From Calditerrivibrio sp. (lineage in GTDB: Bacteria; Chrysiogenota; Deferribacteres; Deferribacterales; Calditerrivibrionaceae): a DNA stretch of 51,748 bases. Location of the stretch: assembly GCA_026415135.1 (NCBI GenBank), contig JAOAHS010000042.1, forward strand, positions 1 through 51,748. Direction: 5' to 3'. Numbering within the stretch: position 1 is the stretch's first letter; the number at the start of each line of letters is the position of its first letter. Made by a program: the position numbers and the translations under genes. Shown piece after piece: positions 37,007 to 46,130 of the stretch. The notes under the pieces were generated by a model. It was not told the DNA's origin, did no database searches, and saw only the letters and a program-made list of their open reading frames with translations.

Positions 37007-37667
37007 TGTTTCTATAGAGGTAAACGAAGGTGAGGTTATAGGACTGCTTGGACCTAATGGAGCAGGGAAGACTACTACGTTCTATATGATTGTTGGTATT
37101 GTACAACCGGATTCTGGTTCAATCTTCCTCGATGAAGAGGATATAACTGACAAGCCTATTTACCTAAGAGCCAAAAAGGGTATCAGCTATTTACCCCAGG
37201 AATCCTCAATATTTAGAAAGATGACAGTTTATGACAATATATATGCAGCCCTTGAAATAAATCATAGGGATACTTCTTTTATCAAGGAAAGAGTAGAGGA
37301 GTTGATAGCTGATTTTAATCTGGAAAAGGTTAGATACAGTATGGGTTTTTCTTTGAGTGGAGGTGAGCGTAGAAGGGTTGAGATTGCAAGGTGCTTGTCT
37401 ACAAATCCAAAGATAATATTATTGGACGAGCCTTTTGCAGGTATAGACCCGATATCGGTAATGGATATTCAGAAAATGATATTTAAGCTAAGATCTATGG
37501 GTATAGGTGTTTTGATCACGGATCACAATGTCAGGGAGACGCTTAAGATTACGGACAGAGCATATATACTTACCGATGGTTCGATTTTAGCACAGGGGTC
37601 ACCTGAGGCAATTGTAAAAAATCAGGACGTTATCAATAGATATCTTGGAGAAGAATTTACTCTATGA
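36948..37667 (+). CDS. lptB: LPS export ABC transporter ATPase LptB
   Basis: LptB (239-240 residues) powers extraction of LPS from the inner membrane with LptF and LptG, which are not in this window. Walker A LLGPNGAGKTTTFYM, signature LSGGERRRVEIAR, Walker B IILLDEPFAGIDP and H-loop ITDHNVRET are all intact. The start is GTG 36948 (or TTG 36945), with AGGGAAG upstream, well inside lptA. It is followed directly by rpoN, a neighbourhood seen in many proteobacteria too. Confidence 0.95.
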   Translation: MGIKTKNLKKIYKKRTVVDDVSIEVNEGEVIGLLGPNGAGKTTTFYMIVGIVQPDSGSIFLDEEDITDKPIYLRAKKGISYLPQESSIFRKMTVYDNIYAALEINHRDTSFIKERVEELIADFNLEKVRYSMGFSLSGGERRRVEIARCLSTNPKIILLDEPFAGIDPISVMDIQKMIFKLRSMGIGVLITDHNVRETLKITDRAYILTDGSILAQGSPEAIVKNQDVINRYLGEEFTL

Positions 37668-39058
37668 AAGGGGCAAAACTTAATTTAGGGATTCAAACAA
37701 AACTCGGCCAAAAGCTCCTCATTACTCCACAGATGAGACAATCTCTGAATATACTTCAGATGACTGTTACGGAACTCAGTACAGAGCTAAATAATATTCT
37801 ACAGGAAAATCCTGTTCTGGAGGTTATTGAAAGTAAAGAGGACTTTGAACAGAATAGTAGTGAGATAGATCAGTATTTGGAAAATCTTAAAAAGATAGAA
37901 TGGGAGGATTTCTTCTCTGATAGGGAGGATTTCAAATACATTGCAAGTGATGATGAGGATGTGGACTTTGAAAAGTTTGTTTCCAGGTCAGTGTCTCTTG
38001 AGGATCATCTCATTTTTCAGCTAAAGATATTAGGTTTACCGCCGGAAGAGGAGGAGATTGGCATCTATATAATAGGTAATATTGATGAAAATGGTTATCT
38101 GGCTTCTTCTATTGAAAACATTGCTGCCGATTTGAAGGTGGATGTGGACTTAGTTCGGAAGATTCTCCGTCATATTCAGGATTTTGAGCCTTCTGGGGTT
38201 GGTGCAACAAATCTTTCTGAATGTGTAGTTAAGCAGTTAGAGGATATGGGGGTGGTCCAGGATGATATAGAACTAATAAAAGTGATTTTACAGGATCATT
38301 ACACCCTTTTGGAGAAAATGGATATAAAAGGTTTAGCAAATGCCCTGGATATCTCCACAGAATATGTGGAGGATCTTATAGGTATGATCAAAAGAACCGA
38401 TCCAAAGCCTGGCTTGAAATATTACAATCAAACAAAATATATAGTTCCTGATGTTTATGTGATAAAAAAAGATGATAAGATAGAGATAATCCCCAATGAT
38501 GAGTCTATCCCCTCTATAAAGATAAATGGCTATTATATAAAGATGCTCAAGGATAAAGGGCTGGACAAAAATACTTATGATTATATATCCGAAAAGGTAA
38601 AAAGTGCATTATGGGTTTTAAAGAGTTTGAACCAAAGGAAATCTACTATTATCTCTGTTATGGAGAGTATAGTAAAGTTTCAGAGGGATTTTTTTTTCAA
38701 AGGTTTCGATGCATTGAAGCCACTGAGATTGAAAGATATTGCGGATGACATAGGCATACACGAGTCCACCATAAGTAGAGTGACTTCTGGTAAGTATGCT
38801 ATGACTGAGTTTGGGGTTATTGAGATAAAGACATTTTTTGTAAAAGGGATTCAAACTGATAGTGGTAACATAACCACTGATTCGGTAAAATCGATGATAA
38901 AAGCTTTAATAGATGATGAAGATAAATCCAGACCTTTGAGTGATCAAAAGATTTCTGAAATATTAGCTAAAAAAGGTGTTAACATAGCAAGGAGAACTGT
39001 GGCAAAATATCGCGAAGAGATGGGGATACCATCCACAGCAGATAGAAAAAATAGATGA
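37664..39058 (+). CDS. rpoN: RNA polymerase sigma-54 factor
   Basis: RpoN (464 residues) directs transcription at -24/-12 promoters with enhancer-binding activators. The N-terminal region I (GQKLLITPQMRQSLNILQM) contacts activators and core. The C-terminus carries the helix-turn-helix region (DIGIHESTISRVTSGKY) and the RpoN box (ARRTVAKYREEMG). It overlaps lptB by four bases and precedes hpf and ptsN, the usual regulatory group. Confidence 0.97.
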   Translation: MKGAKLNLGIQTKLGQKLLITPQMRQSLNILQMTVTELSTELNNILQENPVLEVIESKEDFEQNSSEIDQYLENLKKIEWEDFFSDREDFKYIASDDEDVDFEKFVSRSVSLEDHLIFQLKILGLPPEEEEIGIYIIGNIDENGYLASSIENIAADLKVDVDLVRKILRHIQDFEPSGVGATNLSECVVKQLEDMGVVQDDIELIKVILQDHYTLLEKMDIKGLANALDISTEYVEDLIGMIKRTDPKPGLKYYNQTKYIVPDVYVIKKDDKIEIIPNDESIPSIKINGYYIKMLKDKGLDKNTYDYISEKVKSALWVLKSLNQRKSTIISVMESIVKFQRDFFFKGFDALKPLRLKDIADDIGIHESTISRVTSGKYAMTEFGVIEIKTFFVKGIQTDSGNITTDSVKSMIKALIDDEDKSRPLSDQKISEILAKKGVNIARRTVAKYREEMGIPSTADRKNR

Positions 39059-39076
39059 AAATAAACAGGAGGACGT

Positions 39077-39610
39077 ATGAATATTCAAATTACTGGCAAA
39101 AATATTGAGTTGACAGATGCCATTAGAAATTATGTGGAGAAAAAGGTTTCTAAAGTTAAAAAGTATTTTGATCAAGTGCTAGATGTTCAGGTTATACTGG
39201 ATGTACAAAAAAATGTTCATCTTGCAGAGATTTTGGTCAATGCAAAGGGGGTATTCCTAAAAGGTCTCGAAAAGTCTGAGGATCTATATGCTTCTATTGA
39301 TTTAGCTGTGGATAAGATAGATAGACAGCTTGTAAAATACAAGGAGAAACTCAAGGCAAAGAAATTGATGGAAAAGGAGTTTGAAAAACCTTTAAAGTTA
39401 AACATCTATGAACATTCGAGCATGGAGACGGATAGACCCCAGATAATAGTGAGCAAACAGATACCAGTAAAACCTATGGATGTGGAAGAGGCGGTTATGC
39501 AGATGGATCTTTTGAATAAGAATTTCTTCGTTTTTAGAAATGCTTCATCTGGTGAGGTTAATGTGGTGTACAGAAGAGATGATAATAATATCGGATTGAT
39601 AGAACCTTAA
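39077..39610 (+). CDS. hpf: Long-form ribosome hibernation promoting factor
   Basis: HPF (177 residues) stabilises inactive ribosomes in stationary phase. The N-terminal S30AE domain (NIQITGKNIELTDAIRNYVEKK) is joined by a linker to the C-terminal dimerisation domain (KQIPVKPMDVEEAVMQMDLL). It is therefore the long type that alone forms 100S dimers. AGGAGG precedes its ATG. It stands in its usual place after rpoN. Confidence 0.94.
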   Translation: MNIQITGKNIELTDAIRNYVEKKVSKVKKYFDQVLDVQVILDVQKNVHLAEILVNAKGVFLKGLEKSEDLYASIDLAVDKIDRQLVKYKEKLKAKKLMEKEFEKPLKLNIYEHSSMETDRPQIIVSKQIPVKPMDVEEAVMQMDLLNKNFFVFRNASSGEVNVVYRRDDNNIGLIEP

Positions 39611-39616
39611 AAGATA

Positions 39617-40078
39617 ATGGAAAATCTTTTTGTACAACATGACAGAGTGCTAATTCTAAAAGGTATAAAAGACAAAGAACAATTGATAAATGAATTGGTC
39701 TTTCATTGTATAAAGATAGGGATTTTAGATGATTCTAAAAAGGCTGTTGAAGGTATATTAAAAAGGGAAGCGTTGGGTAGTACAGGTATTGGCGATGGGG
39801 TAGCCATACCCCACGCCAAGCTACAATCTGTAAATGGGGTAAATGTTGTTTTTGCTTTTTTACCTGATGGAGTGGACTTTGATTCTCTGGATTCCAAACC
39901 GGTTAGATATGTTTTTCTTATTTTTAGTAATGAAAAGGAGACAGCTTTACATCTTAAAACCCTTGCATCGATTGCAAAACTGATTAAGAACACCGATTTT
40001 ACATCCAAAATTGATGAGCAGTCCACTGTAAGGCAGATTGAAGAGATATTGATCAAACTATGGAGCAGCATAGTGTGA
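39617..40078 (+). CDS. ptsN: PTS EIIA-Ntr family protein
   Basis: This 153-residue EIIA of the fructose/nitrogen type carries the phospho-acceptor His at 66 (GDGVAIPHAKLQSV). In proteobacteria EIIA-Ntr receives phosphate from a nitrogen-PTS and regulates potassium uptake and other targets; it does not transport sugar. The only phosphoryl donors in the window are the HPr and Enzyme I encoded 4-5 kb downstream. No EI-Ntr or NPr is present here. Confidence 0.93.
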   Translation: MENLFVQHDRVLILKGIKDKEQLINELVFHCIKIGILDDSKKAVEGILKREALGSTGIGDGVAIPHAKLQSVNGVNVVFAFLPDGVDFDSLDSKPVRYVFLIFSNEKETALHLKTLASIAKLIKNTDFTSKIDEQSTVRQIEEILIKLWSSIV

Positions 40079-41052
40079 AAAGGTTAGCAGTTAGTGAACT
40101 TTTGTCAGAAGAGATAAGCGATCTAAAGTTAAAGCTCGTTTATGGTAAGGAGTTTATCAGGGATCGCTTTATCTCAAATTTTAGGATTCAAAAACCTGGT
40201 CTTGCTTTAGCTGGGTATACTGACCATATCCATCCGGAAAGGGTACAGATCTTAGGTAATACTGAAATATCCTTTGTAAATACCCTGACACCAGAGCAGA
40301 GGCTTAAGGCTTTTGATGATTTTTGTAGTAAAAAGATCTGTTGTGTTGTGGTGACTAAGAACTTAAAGATTCCAAAGGAACTTGTCTTTTGTGCTAAAAA
40401 ATACGAAGTCCCTCTTTTTAGAACAGAACTACTCAGTTCCAAGGTAATAACAGAGATCATGAACTTTCTTGAAGACAAATTAGCCCCTGAATCTGTAATA
40501 CATGGTGTGCTTGTGGATGTGTACGGTGTGGGTGTTGTTATACTGGGTAGAAGCGGTATCGGTAAAAGTGAATGTGCCCTTGAGCTTGTAAAACGGGGAC
40601 ATCGCTTAGTTGCTGATGATGCAATCCATATCAAAAAAAGACAGGATATTCTTATAGGAACTAGTAACGATCTTTTAACATACAACATAGAGTTGAGGGG
40701 GCTTGGCATACTTAATATTAAAGACATGTTTGGTGTAAGCTCCATTAGGTTACGGAAGAGGATAGAGATTGTGATCAGTTTTGTAGACTGGAATAATGAG
40801 GATGATTACGATAGAACTGGTTTGAATAAAAATACATATGAGATAATGGGTATTCAACTTCCCCATCTTATTCTTCCTGTTTCACCCGGTAGGAATATGG
40901 CGGTTATCATAGAGGCTGCTGCACGGAATCATCTATTAAAGCTCATGGGTTATGATGCTGCCCTTGAGTTTCAGGATAAGCTTATGAAAAAAATGGAAGA
41001 GAATCGTAAACACGAGATAAATAAGATGATGATGAATCAAGGGGTGGAGTAG
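40075..41052 (+). CDS. hprK: HPr kinase/phosphorylase
   Basis: HprK (325-330 residues) phosphorylates and dephosphorylates the regulatory serine of HPr. The P-loop GRSGIGKS lies near residues 158-165, followed by KRGHRLVADDAI and ELRGLGILNIKDMFG, the HprK signature. I prefer GTG 40075, which overlaps the ptsN stop and has GGAG nine bases upstream, over ATG 40060, which has none. Its target serine is present in the HPr of the same block. Confidence 0.94.
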   Translation: MKRLAVSELLSEEISDLKLKLVYGKEFIRDRFISNFRIQKPGLALAGYTDHIHPERVQILGNTEISFVNTLTPEQRLKAFDDFCSKKICCVVVTKNLKIPKELVFCAKKYEVPLFRTELLSSKVITEIMNFLEDKLAPESVIHGVLVDVYGVGVVILGRSGIGKSECALELVKRGHRLVADDAIHIKKRQDILIGTSNDLLTYNIELRGLGILNIKDMFGVSSIRLRKRIEIVISFVDWNNEDDYDRTGLNKNTYEIMGIQLPHLILPVSPGRNMAVIIEAAARNHLLKLMGYDAALEFQDKLMKKMEENRKHEINKMMMNQGVE

Positions 41053-41906
41053 TGAAAAACACTCATCTTTTGATACTAACAGGCTACTCCGGTGCAGGTA
41101 AGTCTACAGCTTCGAAGGCTCTGGAGGATCTCGGGTATTATACTATTGATAATATGCCCTTGCAGCTGGTAGAGAAATTTGTCCAGGTTGTGTTTGATTA
41201 TAATTCTGAGATTCAGAAGATAGCTTTTGTCCTTGATGCAAGAACAAAGGATATTCCAAAAACGGTGGAGTTGATTAGGTTGTTAAAATCCAGGTACGAT
41301 GCTGAGGTAGTCTTTTTGGATGCAACAGAAGATGTTCTTATAAGAAGGTACAAAGAGACGAGGAGAAGGCATCCTTTGGGGGAGAATATCGTTGATGCTA
41401 TCAGGCTGGAAATGGAACAGATGGAAGAGCTAAAAGAGGTTGCTGATCTTATTATTGATACATCATCTCTTACTGTTCATGATCTCACAAAAGCCATAGA
41501 GGAGAAATACAAAGCCCCAGATGCATCCCTAATGACGATTACCATACAGTCTTTTGGCTTTAAGTATGGTATACCCCAAGACTCAGATATTGTTTTGGAT
41601 GTGAGGTTTCTAAATAACCCACATTTTGTAGAAGAGTTAAGGGGAAAGACAGGTCTTGATAAGGAGGTATACCAGTATGTTTTTAATGATGAAAGAAGCA
41701 TAAAATTTCTTAAGAGACTTAAATCGTTACTTGTTTTTCTTATACCGAATTATATAAAAGAGGGGAAAAAGTTTCTTACGCTTTCTATAGGTTGTACGGG
41801 GGGTAAGCATAGATCTGTGGCTATTGCCCAGTTTATAGGTGAGTATCTAATTAGTAAATATAAAAATAGAGTTTTTATAAAACATAGAGATATAGAAAGG
41901 GGTTAG
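41052..41906 (+). CDS. rapZ: RapZ/YvcJ family nucleotide-binding protein
   Basis: RapZ (284 residues) has an N-terminal P-loop kinase-like domain (LTGYSGAGKSTA, 11-18) and a conserved C-terminal domain (SIGCTGGKHRSVAIAQF). In E. coli RapZ senses glucosamine 6-phosphate and controls glmS through small RNAs; in Gram-positives the homologue YvcJ has another role. Here glmM is in the same block, but no sRNA partner is visible. The start is GTG, overlapping the hprK stop by one base. Confidence 0.93.
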   Translation: MKNTHLLILTGYSGAGKSTASKALEDLGYYTIDNMPLQLVEKFVQVVFDYNSEIQKIAFVLDARTKDIPKTVELIRLLKSRYDAEVVFLDATEDVLIRRYKETRRRHPLGENIVDAIRLEMEQMEELKEVADLIIDTSSLTVHDLTKAIEEKYKAPDASLMTITIQSFGFKYGIPQDSDIVLDVRFLNNPHFVEELRGKTGLDKEVYQYVFNDERSIKFLKRLKSLLVFLIPNYIKEGKKFLTLSIGCTGGKHRSVAIAQFIGEYLISKYKNRVFIKHRDIERG

Positions 41907-41908
41907 TG

Positions 41909-42307
41909 ATGATTGCTGTTGTGTTGCTCACTCATAGTAGCTTAGGACTCGAACTGTTGAAAACATCAGAAATGATAATAGGCAAACAGGATATGGTAGA
42001 GGTACTATCCATACATAGTGGGACCACCTTAAGTAGTCTTGTGGAACGATTAGATATACTTGTAGAAAAATACAAGCACACAGGTTTGATAATAGTTACT
42101 GACATGTTTGGCGGTAGTCCATCAAACATCGCTATGGCTTATCTTGTTCACGAAAATGTGGAGGTGATCACTGGGGTTAATCTCCCCATGCTTATAAAGA
42201 TCTTTTCAGATAGAAAACATTTGGAAACAGCCCAAGAAGTATGCAAAGCAGCTGCTCAAACCGCCAAAGAAAGCATTATCATTGCAGGGGATATAATTAG
42301 AAAATGA
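41909..42307 (+). CDS. PTS EIIA component, mannose family
   Basis: This 132-residue EIIA-Man-type domain has the phospho-His at position 9 (VVLLTHSSLGLELL) and the conserved DMFGGSPSNIA. It would accept phosphate from HPr and pass it to the EIIB encoded next. I start at ATG 41909, which follows GTG 41906 and AAAGGGG. It is a separate polypeptide and not fused to EIIB, as in several Gram-negative reduced PTS clusters. Confidence 0.93.
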   Translation: MIAVVLLTHSSLGLELLKTSEMIIGKQDMVEVLSIHSGTTLSSLVERLDILVEKYKHTGLIIVTDMFGGSPSNIAMAYLVHENVEVITGVNLPMLIKIFSDRKHLETAQEVCKAAAQTAKESIIIAGDIIRK

Positions 42308-42792
42308 GAAAAAACAGAATATTTCGTGTTGATGATAGGTTGGTTCATGGTCAGGTGATAGAAGGCTGGATAAAGTACTACAAGATAAATAATGTCATCA
42401 TAGTGAACGAAAGGGTTGCTTCCGATCCTATACAGCAGATTATCTATAGAAGTGTTGTTCCAAAAGGTGTAAGTATCTATATAGTAAAGCCCAAAGATTT
42501 TTTAAAAGAGTTTGATAGATTTAGGGATGAGGAGTTTTTGGTGTTATTTGAGTCTGTTTTGGATATGATGGACTTTGCCGATGTTATCGATGATTCTATA
42601 GAGGTAAACATTGGTTGTATAGCCAATAGGCCGCATAAGTACCAGATATCTGATACAGTGTTTTTAGATCTTATCGAGATCAAAATGTTGTGCTCCCTGA
42701 GGGAAAGGCATGAGGTCAGTATCAGAAAATTACCTTGGGAAACATCTATAGAGATTATGAATTTTAACAAATTGTTAGATGGTAATCTATGA
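42304..42792 (+). CDS. PTS EIIB component, mannose/sorbose family
   Basis: This 162-residue EIIB has the phospho-acceptor His at 15 (RVDDRLVHGQVIEGW), the family signature. It would phosphorylate the sugar carried by EIIC/EIID. Its ATG overlaps the EIIA stop, and its stop overlaps the EIIC start, so all are strictly coupled. The substrate sugar cannot be deduced. Confidence 0.93.
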   Translation: MRKNRIFRVDDRLVHGQVIEGWIKYYKINNVIIVNERVASDPIQQIIYRSVVPKGVSIYIVKPKDFLKEFDRFRDEEFLVLFESVLDMMDFADVIDDSIEVNIGCIANRPHKYQISDTVFLDLIEIKMLCSLRERHEVSIRKLPWETSIEIMNFNKLLDGNL

Positions 42793-43421
42793 CGTGGGAG
42801 CTTTTTCTAATAGCTTTTTTTGCCTCCATCGATAGACAGGCAGGCTTACATATAATGTTGTCCCGACCATTTGTAATCTCCATCTTAGTAGGGCTTGTAA
42901 CATCCAATCTGCAGTTGACCTTCTATGTGGGGATTATGTTGGAGATATTTGGTTTGATAGATGTGCAGGTTGGTACCAGAATACCAAGGGAGGATACATT
43001 TGTAGCTTATGTCATGTCGGTTTTGGTGGGGTTGGGTCATATTGTGTCTGTTGCCAAATTTTTGCTGATATTGATCGTTGTTTTGCTCCTTATGTATGCT
43101 GCGAATTATACGGAAGAATTGGTGAGAAAAATAAACAGATACCTTCTTCTAAAAAAGGGTGCAAATGTTGGATCCATATTCTCCGGAGTAGCTTTATCTG
43201 GCTTAAAAGGTATAATAGTTTACCCTTTAGGGGTTTATCTGTGTGTATTTATCTTAGATTATCTAAAGGGTATGTTTGGATATGGTTTTAATATAAAAGT
43301 GTATATAGTCTTTTTATCCATTCTTTTAAGTGGCTATCTGTTGAGATTTTTATCTTTTAGATCTGTTTATAAATATGTAGTTTTTGTCGTAGGGTTGGTT
43401 TTAGGATGGGTAATAGGATAA
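42789..43421 (+). CDS. PTS EIIC component, mannose/sorbose family (short)
   Basis: A 210-residue membrane protein with five or more hydrophobic segments. FVISILVGLVTSNLQLTFYVGIM and the turn VGTRIPRED match the EIIC-Sor family in outline. It is shorter than typical EIIC proteins of about 250-265 residues and the middle region is divergent. It lies exactly where EIIC is expected, between EIIB and EIID. Whether it still transports sugar or serves only signalling is open. Confidence 0.8.
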   Translation: MTWELFLIAFFASIDRQAGLHIMLSRPFVISILVGLVTSNLQLTFYVGIMLEIFGLIDVQVGTRIPREDTFVAYVMSVLVGLGHIVSVAKFLLILIVVLLLMYAANYTEELVRKINRYLLLKKGANVGSIFSGVALSGLKGIIVYPLGVYLCVFILDYLKGMFGYGFNIKVYIVFLSILLSGYLLRFLSFRSVYKYVVFVVGLVLGWVIG

Positions 43422-44116
43422 ATAGGTTAGCTTTGGTTTTGAGAAGTCTTTTCTATACCGGCAATTTCAATATAGAGAATATGCAGGGTACAGGTTTTAA
43501 GTGGCTGGTGGAGTATATAAATAAAAAGACAGACAAAAGGGTGGGGAAAAATGTATTAGAAAAAGAGGGGGAGTATTTCAACACTCATCCCTTTTTTATA
43601 ACGTTTATACTTGGTGTTTGGTTTAGAGAGGTAAATACAGAGGAAGGCCCAGATTACTGGAAAAAAGTCTATTCTTCAGCTTTTGCAGCTGTAGGGGATA
43701 GCTTTTTCTGGTATAGTTATAAGGTTTTATGTTTTGTGATTGCTGCTATTGTGGGCTTATATAATCCTATTATTGGGGTTATTTTGTATTTATTAGTTTT
43801 TAACGGATTGCATTTTTATATGCTGTTTCAAGGGTATGGTATTGGTTATAAGTATGGGAAGAATCTTATAAATTGGTTTAATATGTTTAAGATAAACCAA
43901 TGGGGGCAGATGGCTGATTTGATGTCTGTATTTTTATTGGGGGTTTTGCTATCCCTTTTGATCAAGACAAATAGTTTTATTAGCTATTGGCACTATTTTT
44001 TAGCTACAGTACTACTTTTGCTGGGGCTGTTTCTTGGGAAGGTGTTGAATGTTGTGATAAGTTTTGTGATAACCATATTTGGTTTTGGTTTTTTACTTCT
44101 CTTCAGGGGGTTATAA
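43406..44116 (+). CDS. PTS EIID component, mannose family (short)
   Basis: A 236-residue EIID-like protein. The N-terminal soluble part has the family motifs EYFNTHPFFITFILGVW and AAVGDSFFWYSYKV, and several hydrophobic segments follow. It is shorter than usual EIID proteins (about 270-300 residues). It overlaps EIIC by 16 bases. With EIIA, EIIB and EIIC it forms a complete, though small, Mannose-family permease. Confidence 0.87.
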   Translation: MGNRINRLALVLRSLFYTGNFNIENMQGTGFKWLVEYINKKTDKRVGKNVLEKEGEYFNTHPFFITFILGVWFREVNTEEGPDYWKKVYSSAFAAVGDSFFWYSYKVLCFVIAAIVGLYNPIIGVILYLLVFNGLHFYMLFQGYGIGYKYGKNLINWFNMFKINQWGQMADLMSVFLLGVLLSLLIKTNSFISYWHYFLATVLLLLGLFLGKVLNVVISFVITIFGFGFLLLFRGL

Positions 44117-44391
44117 TGGAAGAGTTACATGCAGAATTGGAGATAATCAATGCTTTGGGGCTACATGCCAGAGCAGCAGCTTTATTTGTAAAAGTTGCTT
44201 CTAAGTATAAATCAGAGGTCAAGGTGTCGAAAAACGGTTTAACTGCGAATGGTAAGAGTATCATGGGTGTTATGATGCTTGCGGCACCAAAGGGGAGTAA
44301 AATCATGCTTACTGTAAAGGGTACAGATGCAAGGGAGGCTTTAGAGGAGCTTTCTGAGCTTGTGAGAAATAAATTTGGTGAAATGGAATGA
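44116..44391 (+). CDS. ptsH: PTS phosphocarrier protein HPr
   Basis: HPr (91 residues) passes phosphate from Enzyme I to EIIA proteins. The catalytic His is H17 (NALGLHARAAALF), and the HprK target serine is S48 (GKSIMGVMMLAA). Both sites are present, so the protein can be used for transport and for regulation by the HprK encoded upstream. I start at ATG 44116, overlapping the EIID end; the frame open to 43987 is an extension without HPr similarity. Confidence 0.95.
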   Translation: MEELHAELEIINALGLHARAAALFVKVASKYKSEVKVSKNGLTANGKSIMGVMMLAAPKGSKIMLTVKGTDAREALEELSELVRNKFGEME

Positions 44392-46130
44392 ACAGGTTTA
44401 AGGGGATTCCGGCTTCTGAAGGTATTGCTATCGGTAAGGCGTTTGTATATGATCTTAGCAAACCTAAAATAGTAAAAAAGCTGATTCCCACAAGTAAAAT
44501 AGCTGAGGAGATAGAAAAGTTTAGATCAGCGATAAATAAGACGGAGGAGTATGTCAATTACACAAAAGAGCTTTCCTTGGCCAATATGGAGTCTGATTAC
44601 TCATTCATCTTTGACATATATCTCCTTTTTTTAAAGGATAGTATGTTGGTGGATGAGACGATAAAGCTCATACGAGATAATTTGTATACAGCGGAATATG
44701 CATTAGTAAAAGTTTCCGAAAGTATCATGGCATCGTTTGAAGAATCAGATGATGAGTACTTAAAGGAGAGAAAAAACGATATAGAACATATAACTAACAA
44801 ATTGCTAACCTTTATGATGGGGGATATTCTTGCCCCAGACAGGTTAGAGGAAGGTTCCGTTGTTATAGCCCATGATCTGTCCCCTTCCCAATTGGTTCAA
44901 TTTATACATATGGGGATTAATGGTTTTGCTACAGACATGGGTAGCAAGGTAACCCATACTTCTATTATTGCAAGAGCTGTAAATCTACCATCTGTAGTTG
45001 GTTTAAGTAATATCTCAAAAAGGGTGGAAACGGGTGATCTGGTAATAATCGATGCTTTTGAAGGGTATGTGATTGTAAATCCAACAGATGCAGAGATAAA
45101 TCGGTATAAAGGTATTAAAGAGAGGTATCTTAAATATGTTGATGGTTTGAAATGTGATTTTTTACCTGATAAAATAAAGACCAAAGATGGTGTTGGGATA
45201 AAGATATTGCTGAATATTGAAATAAACGAAGAGATAAACCCTAAGATTGTAGAAATCACAGGTGGTATAGGCCTTTACAGAACTGAGTTCATATATTTGA
45301 CAAAAGGGGATGTAAAAGAGGATGAGCAGTTTGAGATTTTAAAGCAAGCTGTTGTGGCGGCAAAGGGCAGACCTGTTGTAATTAGAACGTTTGATTTGGG
45401 TGGTGAAAAGCTTAGTTCCCTTTTACCACACCCAGAAGAGGTCAATCCTGCACTGGGACTGAGGGCTATTAGGTATTCCCTTAGATTTAAAGATTTCTTT
45501 AGAAAACAGTTAAGGGCTATTATAAGAGCCTCTGCTTTTGGCAATGTATCCATTATGTTTCCGATGGTGAGTACATTGGGGGAGATCATTGAGGCCAAAG
45601 AGATTATGGAAGCTGTTAAGACTGAATTGATTCAAGAGGGTTTCGTGGTGGGGGACATAAAAGTTGGGATAATGGTGGAGCTGCCTTCAGCTGCGCTTAT
45701 GGCAGATGAGCTGGCAAAACATGTGGATTTTTTTAGTGTAGGAACAAATGATCTTACACAATATACATTAGGAGTAGATAGGAACAATGAGTATGTGGCC
45801 GATCTTTTCGATCCCATTCATCCGTCGATTCTCTATTTGCTGGAAAGAATTATACAGTCCGCTGAGAGGGAGGGTATAGAGGCAACTATATGTGGGGAAA
45901 TGGCTGGGGACCCTCTGTTTATCCCAGTCTTGTTGGGGCTGGGGTACAGGAGTCTTAGTATGAGTCCTACCAATGTATTAAAGGTGATATATGTAATAAA
46001 TCACCTGAATATAGCTGATTGTAAAGAGCTGGTGAAAAGATTACGTAGCTTCTATATGAGAGGTGAACATTATAAGCTTCTTAAAGAGTTTGCTACAGAA
46101 CATTTTAAGGGGGTCTATTTCAATGATTAG
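44388..46130 (+). CDS. ptsI: PTS Enzyme I (PEP-protein phosphotransferase)
   Basis: Enzyme I (580 residues) takes phosphate from PEP and gives it to HPr. The phospho-His is H190 (GSKVTHTSIIARA). The C-terminal PEP-binding domain has GIGLYRTEFIY, FRKQLRAIIRAS and the active-site cysteine in EATICGEMAGDP. There is no N-terminal GAF domain, so it is not the nitrogen-type EI-Ntr. It starts in an ATGA overlap with ptsH. Confidence 0.96.
   Translation: MNRFKGIPASEGIAIGKAFVYDLSKPKIVKKLIPTSKIAEEIEKFRSAINKTEEYVNYTKELSLANMESDYSFIFDIYLLFLKDSMLVDETIKLIRDNLYTAEYALVKVSESIMASFEESDDEYLKERKNDIEHITNKLLTFMMGDILAPDRLEEGSVVIAHDLSPSQLVQFIHMGINGFATDMGSKVTHTSIIARAVNLPSVVGLSNISKRVETGDLVIIDAFEGYVIVNPTDAEINRYKGIKERYLKYVDGLKCDFLPDKIKTKDGVGIKILLNIEINEEINPKIVEITGGIGLYRTEFIYLTKGDVKEDEQFEILKQAVVAAKGRPVVIRTFDLGGEKLSSLLPHPEEVNPALGLRAIRYSLRFKDFFRKQLRAIIRASAFGNVSIMFPMVSTLGEIIEAKEIMEAVKTELIQEGFVVGDIKVGIMVELPSAALMADELAKHVDFFSVGTNDLTQYTLGVDRNNEYVADLFDPIHPSILYLLERIIQSAEREGIEATICGEMAGDPLFIPVLLGLGYRSLSMSPTNVLKVIYVINHLNIADCKELVKRLRSFYMRGEHYKLLKEFATEHFKGVYFND

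Noticed and set aside
40188-40745. 185-aa minus-strand open frame within hprK
   Set aside because: It lies inside a conserved kinase gene and shows no protein-like features of its own.
43987-44115. N-terminal extension of HPr
   Set aside because: HPr is about 90 residues; the extension is out-of-frame EIID coding with no HPr similarity.
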